Assembly: GCF_002844375.1 (NCBI RefSeq)
Contig: NZ_CP024199.1
Location: 4,070,001 to 4,134,000 of the forward strand
Source: Thalassospira marina
Lineage (GTDB): Bacteria > Pseudomonadota > Alphaproteobacteria > Rhodospirillales > Thalassospiraceae
Length of the DNA: 64,000 bases
Reading direction: 5' to 3'
Both the position numbers and the translations under genes were made by a program. Below the pieces are notes generated by a model. The model was not told the DNA's origin. It saw nothing but the letters and a program-made list of their open reading frames with translations, and searched no databases. Every line of letters starts with the position of its first letter. Within the stretch, counting starts at the first letter, position 1. Positions 59,602 through 64,000 of the stretch are shown here, in pieces.

Positions 59602-60822
59602 ATGGCTGACGCACCGTCGATCATATTCGTCGATGACGATCCTAATGTCCTTAGCGGGTTACGCCGTCGTGTCCGGGCGAAACGTCCGAACTGGCGCCTG
59701 CAATTCTGCGACAACGGGGAAGAAGTTCTCAATCTGCTGCAATCGCGCCACAGCGTGGATGTGATTGTCTCGGACATGCGCATGCCTGTCATGGACGGGG
59801 CGGAACTGTTTCGCAAGGTTTCCCGGCTTTACCCGGAAATCGGCCGTATTCTGCTGTCAGGTTATGCCGACGAGCATGCAAACCTGCTAGGCACGTCGGC
59901 TACCCATCATTTCCTGATGAAGCCCTGCGATGACCAGTCGATCATCAATGCGATTGAACGCGCCCTTATTTTGCGGTCCTACCTGCGTGATCCCTATTTG
60001 CTGGGTGTGATGTCGTGCCTGCCGGGCCATTACCTGTGGCCGACAGCCTTTCGCAATCTGCAAACCACGCTGTATCACGAAGGCCCGATTTCGGAAGAAA
60101 ACCTGTCGCATTATGCGATGGACCACCGCGAATGCATCACCTTCATTCAGCGTTATGCCCGCCGCGAAGGCCTGATTGGCGAAAACAGCACCGCGACCCT
60201 GCATCACCTTTTCGAGGTTTTGGGTGTTGAAAGTGTCAAGGCACTGGCCCTGCTGTTTGAAATTTACGGCAATGGCGACATTACTGTTGCCGAAAATGAC
60301 CCGGAACTGATCCGTGCCCTGATCATGGCGGAAATTGCCGCCCGGATCGGCCGCCACGAAAACAGCGAGTTTGAAAACATTGATGCCAGCCGTGCGGCTT
60401 CGCTACTGGCCCATATTGGCAGCAAGCTGATTGAAACCGTCCTGCCCAATCAAAGCATGACGGCCCGGCACATTGCCGACAAAAACCAGTGCGACATCAT
60501 TTCTGCCGAAATTGATGTCATGGGCATCAGCCATGCCGGTCTGTCGGCCTGTATGGCCGCGCTCTGGAGCTTCAAACACGAAATTATCGAAGATATCGCC
60601 TTCCATCACCGGCCGGAATCGGCCCCGACGGGACGTTCTTCAACCCTGGCAACGGTTTACGCCGCCCAGCATTTCGCCCGCGAATATGGCCGTTCGGGCC
60701 GGCTGGTAAAGGAAAAATACCCCCTGTCCGAGCGCTACCTTGCCACTGTTGGCATTGGCGAAAAATGGACAGCATGGTCAAACATCGCCCGCGAAACCGT
60801 GCGCCTGCACGAAATGCGTTAG
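59602..60822 (+). CDS. Response regulator with REC and HDOD domains
   Basis: A 406-residue signalling protein. The receiver domain (1-120) has the acidic pocket Asp11-Asp13 (FVDDDPNVL), the phosphorylation site Asp58 (VSDMRMPVMDG) and the conserved Lys in FLMKPCD. An HDOD domain follows, recognised by LPNQSMTARHIADKNQCDII-like helices and the ISHAGLSACMAALWSF segment; HDOD lacks the catalytic HD residues of phosphodiesterases and acts as a regulatory helical module. The ATG chosen follows AAGGGATACC. Its kinase partner is not evident, though a histidine kinase lies 0.5 kb downstream on the other strand. Confidence 0.85.
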   Translation: MADAPSIIFVDDDPNVLSGLRRRVRAKRPNWRLQFCDNGEEVLNLLQSRHSVDVIVSDMRMPVMDGAELFRKVSRLYPEIGRILLSGYADEHANLLGTSATHHFLMKPCDDQSIINAIERALILRSYLRDPYLLGVMSCLPGHYLWPTAFRNLQTTLYHEGPISEENLSHYAMDHRECITFIQRYARREGLIGENSTATLHHLFEVLGVESVKALALLFEIYGNGDITVAENDPELIRALIMAEIAARIGRHENSEFENIDASRAASLLAHIGSKLIETVLPNQSMTARHIADKNQCDIISAEIDVMGISHAGLSACMAALWSFKHEIIEDIAFHHRPESAPTGRSSTLATVYAAQHFAREYGRSGRLVKEKYPLSERYLATVGIGEKWTAWSNIARETVRLHEMR

Positions 60823-60870
60823 GCTTTGACCTGTCAAGTTTCATCATGTGAGTTCCCTGGCACATGATCG

Positions 60871-60930
60871 AAAACCCCGGTTTCCACCTGCATTCCCTGA
60901 CAGGTATGGAAGCCGGGGTTTTTCACTTTT
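60871..60930 (+). terminator. Terminator of the REC-HDOD gene
   Basis: AAAACCCCGG-T-TTCCA pairs with TGGAA-G-CCGGGGTTTT at 60907-60923, then a T-rich tail. Stem about 14 bp with one mismatch. Confidence 0.85.
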
Positions 60931-61138
60931 AAACCGCCTTGTTTTCACCCTGCGCCCTTCTGCCAAAGGTCACCGTCACCTTCGTTCCGCCGAGGACAGG
61001 CCAGACAGACTTGGTAAGGCCGGTTTCATGCGGCTTGACGCTGACAGGCAACAGGTTATCCCGGCCATAAGGTTGGACATAGGCGAAGCATTTCACCGCT
61101 TGACCGAGGTGCCACGTGGCTCTGCACGCTATAAACCG
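60929..61138 (-). pseudogene. Open frame of about 70 codons, possible gene remnant
   Basis: On the minus strand, between two convergent terminators, a frame without a good start codon reads like protein: HLGQAVKCFAYVQPYGRDN, then LPVSVKPHETGLTKSVWPVL and GTKVTVTFGRRAQGENKAV before TAA. An overlapping second frame just upstream (GLAKRQIESTHLAEGLTVYS) is also protein-like, as if a frameshift separated two pieces of one gene. I do not recognise the family. It may equally be chance. The rest of 60823-61365 shows no gene. Confidence 0.25.
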
Positions 61139-61313
61139 TCAAACCCTCAGCCAAATGGGTGCTCTCTATCTGGCGTTTAGCCAGTCCGTCTGCTCAGGTG
61201 AAGTATTGGCCGTCCCCTATTACTCAGTTCCTGCCACCAAGGGCGAACAGCAACACTTAACCCGTGGCAATCAGGCGCCTGAGATACCGGCATCACTACT
61301 CTATCCCCCACAC

Positions 61314-61348
61314 AAAAAAGCCGGCCTCACGAAGAAGACCGGCTTTTT
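61314..61348 (-). terminator. Terminator of the histidine kinase gene
   Basis: AAAAAGCCGG/CCGGCTTTTT around a 14-base loop. T tracts on both strands make it bidirectional; it lies just past the kinase stop. Confidence 0.88.
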
Positions 61349-61365
61349 GCATTTCGTCAGGCGTG

Positions 61366-62841
61366 TTAGCCCTGATGTTCGAGATGTTCTGCCGCTACCG
61401 GCAGCTTGATAACAAATTCGGCTTCGCCCACCAGACCGTCGGTCAGGATCAAATCACCGCCAAAATCGTCCTGGATCAGCTTGCGGCAAATCGGTAGCCC
61501 CTGACCCGTGCCAACACCATGTTCCTTGGTGGTAAAGAAATAATCGAAAATCCGGTTTCGCAATTCTTCGGGCACACCACCGCCATTATCGCGCACCCGA
61601 ATTTCAATCATTTCATCAAGCTGGGTCACGGTAACGGCGATTTTGCCGTTTTTAATGCCATTGCCCTTAATCGCCTGGCCTGCATTGACAATCAGATTGA
61701 TCAACGCCTGGGACAGATGGTTCCGCCGGCCAATAACTTCGGTCACGTCAGCATGATAGCTGTAATCAAGCTGGGCGGTATGTTTGATCTGGTTGCGCGT
61801 CAGGGTAATGGCGGTTTCAATTTCATCGGGGACAGAAACCGATTCGATTGAATCATTGGTCGGATGGGCAAATTTGCGAATGCCGCGCACAATCCCGGCA
61901 ATACGTTCCAGCCCCTCCAGGCTTTCACGCAGGGCAAGGGGCACTTCTTCGGCCATGAATTCCACCCGGTCACGTTCGATATCAAGCTGCGCGGCACCAT
62001 TTTCCTCGTAACGGATGGCACCGGTCAGTTCGTTAAAACTGTCAGAGAGGAATTCCAGATTGTTGTGGATATATTGAGCTGGCGTATTGATTTCGTGGGC
62101 AACACCGCCTGCCAGCGTGCCAAGGGCATGCATTTTGGCATATTCGGCGGCTTCTTCGACTACATGTTGCTGCTGGCGGGCGACCTGGGCATCCATATCG
62201 GCGCGAAGGGCACGTTGCCGGTTATGCAGCAAAATCGCCAAAAGCCCGATCATGACGACCAGGCCAAACATGAACAGATAGGACAGTTCCTCGATGTCGT
62301 TTTTCACACCGGCAATATTGGTGGAATTATAAACCGACACATAATTTGTCGTCAGAACTGCAACATCCTGGATCTGTTCAGCCATATCGCCCAGTTTCTG
62401 GTCGATCAGGGCGACCACTTTGGCGGCGGGTTCGCCAGAACTGATTTTCTGGTCCAGTTCAGCGATAATGGCAGTCAGGTCATTTAAAAGTTTGGTTGCC
62501 TCGGGAATTTCCTGAAGCGTGGAAAAACCGCTGCCGTCCCGGACAATGGAAACGCGGCTGACAAAAAGGTCATAATCAAAAAGGATATCGTCGTAAGTCA
62601 GGGCACCGTCTTTGTGTTCTTCGGAAAACTGAAGAATGTCACGGTCAAGCACCAGATACTGTTTCTGAATCTGGAACATCGCCCAGGCGAAATTTTCACG
62701 ATAGGCAAAACGTTCGTCTTCAAGTTTACGAACGATGGCCATGGAATAGAAATAATAAACGGCCACAAACAGGGTCAGCACCAGAATGGCGACCCCGTTT
62801 GTGACCAGCGAAACTTTTTGATTGCGCTTACGGTTGGGCAT
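61366..62841 (-). CDS. Membrane sensor histidine kinase
   Basis: A 491-residue kinase. Two membrane helices (about 14-36 and 187-206) enclose a helical periplasmic sensor domain of about 150 residues. The H-box with phospho-acceptor His249 is LAGGVAHEINTPAQYIHNN, followed after an unusually spaced helical insert by the N-box QALINLIVNAGQAI, G1 VRDNGGGVPEE and G2 GVGTGQGLPICRKL. The long gap between H- and N-boxes resembles the HK4/NtrB-related group. It overlaps the stop of the upstream molybdopterin-domain-like gene by 14 bases, so the two are coupled. No response regulator is adjacent on the same strand. Confidence 0.92.
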   Translation of the reverse strand: MPNRKRNQKVSLVTNGVAILVLTLFVAVYYFYSMAIVRKLEDERFAYRENFAWAMFQIQKQYLVLDRDILQFSEEHKDGALTYDDILFDYDLFVSRVSIVRDGSGFSTLQEIPEATKLLNDLTAIIAELDQKISSGEPAAKVVALIDQKLGDMAEQIQDVAVLTTNYVSVYNSTNIAGVKNDIEELSYLFMFGLVVMIGLLAILLHNRQRALRADMDAQVARQQQHVVEEAAEYAKMHALGTLAGGVAHEINTPAQYIHNNLEFLSDSFNELTGAIRYEENGAAQLDIERDRVEFMAEEVPLALRESLEGLERIAGIVRGIRKFAHPTNDSIESVSVPDEIETAITLTRNQIKHTAQLDYSYHADVTEVIGRRNHLSQALINLIVNAGQAIKGNGIKNGKIAVTVTQLDEMIEIRVRDNGGGVPEELRNRIFDYFFTTKEHGVGTGQGLPICRKLIQDDFGGDLILTDGLVGEAEFVIKLPVAAEHLEHQG

Positions 62842-63310
62842 TAACGCTTTTCACCTGCCAGACAGCATAAGACCAGTATTGATCTGTCTGGAAAGACGGA
62901 TCGCTGTCAAACGGGAAAATCACCCAATAAGGCCCTTTGTCACGTACTGACATTGCTTTACCATCAAACTGATAGGCAAGAATGGCGCCGGTTTCCACCA
63001 GCCTGTCCACCGGAACCGTCACACTGTAATCATTCAGTGCCGAAACACGGACAGTGCCGCTGGAAATGCCGGTCGATTTGAACAGATCGGCAAAGGACAC
63101 GCCGGTAAAGACATGTTTGCCTTCGGTCCAGGGGGTTGTCGTTTTGACATCGGTGACCGGCATTTTCGCCAGTTCATCATAGGAAAATACCGATTGTGCC
63201 CCGTCTGGTGCGGTCACGGTCAATTCGTTTCGGGCCTGTGCCGGGCCCGCCGGGATCAGCCAGGCAGCAAAGGCCAGGGCAAATGCCATTCTGGTAACGG
63301 TTTTCAGCAT
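62828..63310 (-). CDS. Small periplasmic protein with a molybdopterin-oxidoreductase-like fold
   Basis: A 160-residue exported protein with a signal peptide ending near GPAQARN (about residue 26). The mature part (NELTVTAPDGAQSVFSYDEL, VFTGVSFADLFKSTGI, LNDYSVTVPVDRL and KGPYWVIFPFDSDP) resembles the oxidoreductase molybdopterin-binding domain of the sulfite oxidase/YedY type but is too short to hold the whole cofactor and lacks the active-site Cys, so it is more likely a ligand-sensing derivative. It overlaps the kinase gene by 14 bases, which suggests that it modulates the kinase in the periplasm. Confidence 0.7.
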   Translation of the reverse strand: MLKTVTRMAFALAFAAWLIPAGPAQARNELTVTAPDGAQSVFSYDELAKMPVTDVKTTTPWTEGKHVFTGVSFADLFKSTGISSGTVRVSALNDYSVTVPVDRLVETGAILAYQFDGKAMSVRDKGPYWVIFPFDSDPSFQTDQYWSYAVWQVKSVNAQP

Positions 63311-63386
63311 ATGTCTTTCCCCTTCACGGAAACAGATCCGGTCCCCCAAAGACCTTGGTTAAATCTGGGGGTTCCAAACTGATAGA

Positions 63387-64000
63387 TCAAGAAGTTGTCA
63401 CACCAACGATGTCATTCATCGCCAGATCGCACGGTGCCGTCGGACGGCAGAAGTAATATCCCTGCATTTCATCGACGCCGTATTTCTGCAGGCGTTTGGC
63501 AACTTTCAGATTTTCAACGCCTTCGGCAATCACGCTCAGGCCCAGCTTATGCGCGATCTGGATGGTCCATTCGACAAAGGAATCGTCGATGGTTTCGGTC
63601 ATCATCCGTGACACCAGCCCGCGATCAAGTTTGATGCCGGTATAAAAATTATAGCGCAGCAACTGGATAGAATTGTTGCCCGTACCAAAATCATCAATGA
63701 GAAGCTGCACGCCCTGTTCTTTCAAAAAGCGGGCATTGCGGATGAATGGCTCGGAAAGGACCTTGGCGTTATGTTCGGTAATTTCAAATTCCAGTTCGAT
63801 ATTCACCCGGCGCAGGTCAATCACGCGCTGCATGAGGAACTGGACAAAATCCATATTCGCCAGCGAATAGGGCGAACAGTTTACCGAAATGCGCGCCGGC
63901 ATGCCCAGCTTGGGCTGCACTTCATGGGCCGCCTTTTCCAGAAGGCGCAACACATTCGAGGTCAACTGGTTGATCACCGGGTGGTCTTCGCTGGCACTGA
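63387..64000 (-). CDS. EAL-domain cyclic-di-GMP phosphodiesterase (partial, cut by window end)
   Basis: The C-terminal 204 residues of an EAL-domain protein; the start lies beyond 64000. Motifs visible are VNCSPYSL, the acidic EFEITEHNAKVL, LLIDDFGTGNNSIQLL with the catalytic Asp pair, KLDRGLVSRM, the loop Glu in VIAEGVENLKVAKRL and YYFCRPTAP. The EAL sequence itself would be upstream and cannot be seen. The metal and substrate residues present suggest an active phosphodiesterase. It is upstream of the molybdopterin-like gene on the same strand with 76 bases between, so a signalling operon is likely. Confidence 0.88.
   Translation of the reverse strand, partial: SASEDHPVINQLTSNVLRLLEKAAHEVQPKLGMPARISVNCSPYSLANMDFVQFLMQRVIDLRRVNIELEFEITEHNAKVLSEPFIRNARFLKEQGVQLLIDDFGTGNNSIQLLRYNFYTGIKLDRGLVSRMMTETIDDSFVEWTIQIAHKLGLSVIAEGVENLKVAKRLQKYGVDEMQGYYFCRPTAPCDLAMNDIVGVTTS

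Noticed and set aside
1..64000. tRNA, rRNA, prophage, integrase or insertion sequence
   Set aside because: None was found on reading both strands; the only sign of transfer is the base composition of the SLATT-RT cassette.

Overview
The window reads as a chromosomal segment of a free-living, moderately GC-rich alphaproteobacterium. Gene content (Fe-SOD, GcvA-type LysR regulators, OpgGH, tctCBA, FadL plus a fadA/fadN/fadE-type beta-oxidation block, ECF sigma/anti-sigma, HDOD and EAL proteins) and overall protein style suggest Rhodospirillales, most probably a Thalassospira-like marine heterotroph. That placement is from recognition of protein style and is not tested by alignment. No tRNA, rRNA, CRISPR array, intact insertion sequence or integrase was seen.

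Layout. 1-731: sodB and its terminator. 732-2858: a strikingly AT-rich two-gene island coding for a three-helix SLATT-type membrane protein and a YVDD reverse transcriptase, with two abutting hairpins just upstream. This is a predicted anti-phage reverse-transcriptase system and the most interesting item here. 2863-8480: amino-acid catabolism genes (ALDH7-type semialdehyde dehydrogenase, class III aminotransferase, DAO-type oxidase) with a divergent LysR regulator. 8658-10373: a soluble chemoreceptor with an N-terminal globin sensor and a C-terminal zinc-binding CZB domain. 10461-13645: hmuTUV haem import behind a Fur-like box. 13882-17527: CynX-like MFS and LysE/RhtB exporters and a LysR regulator.

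17947-31194: a lipid utilisation block. SCP2-domain protein, a DUF6134-like secreted protein and FadL precede fadD, a MerR regulator, thiolase, a FadN-type bifunctional enzyme, acyl-CoA dehydrogenase, thioesterase, enoyl-CoA hydratase/isomerase and an HSDL2-like SDR. Near-identical 14-base palindromic motifs stand before the SCP2 gene, fadD and merR, so the three transcription units look like one MerR (LiuR/FadR-functional) regulon. 31543-36431: opgGH osmoregulated glucan synthesis, with an unusual low-complexity linker in OpgG.

37089-49779: nutrient uptake. A spermidine/putrescine-type ABC transporter with an Asp/Glu/hydantoin racemase-like enzyme and its divergent FCD-GntR regulator; a gamma-glutamyltransferase in an operon with tctCBA; a TauE/SafE exporter and a second FCD-GntR. 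49780-52304: a long gene-free stretch and an orphan ketoglutarate-semialdehyde-type dehydrogenase. 52446-59072: PaaI thioesterase, LysR, CbiX-type protein, a COG4315-type secreted protein with an ECF sigma/anti-sigma pair, pirin and DoxX. 59602-64000: signalling genes: REC-HDOD protein, a sensor histidine kinase overlapping a small molybdopterin-domain-like periplasmic protein, and an EAL phosphodiesterase cut by the window end.
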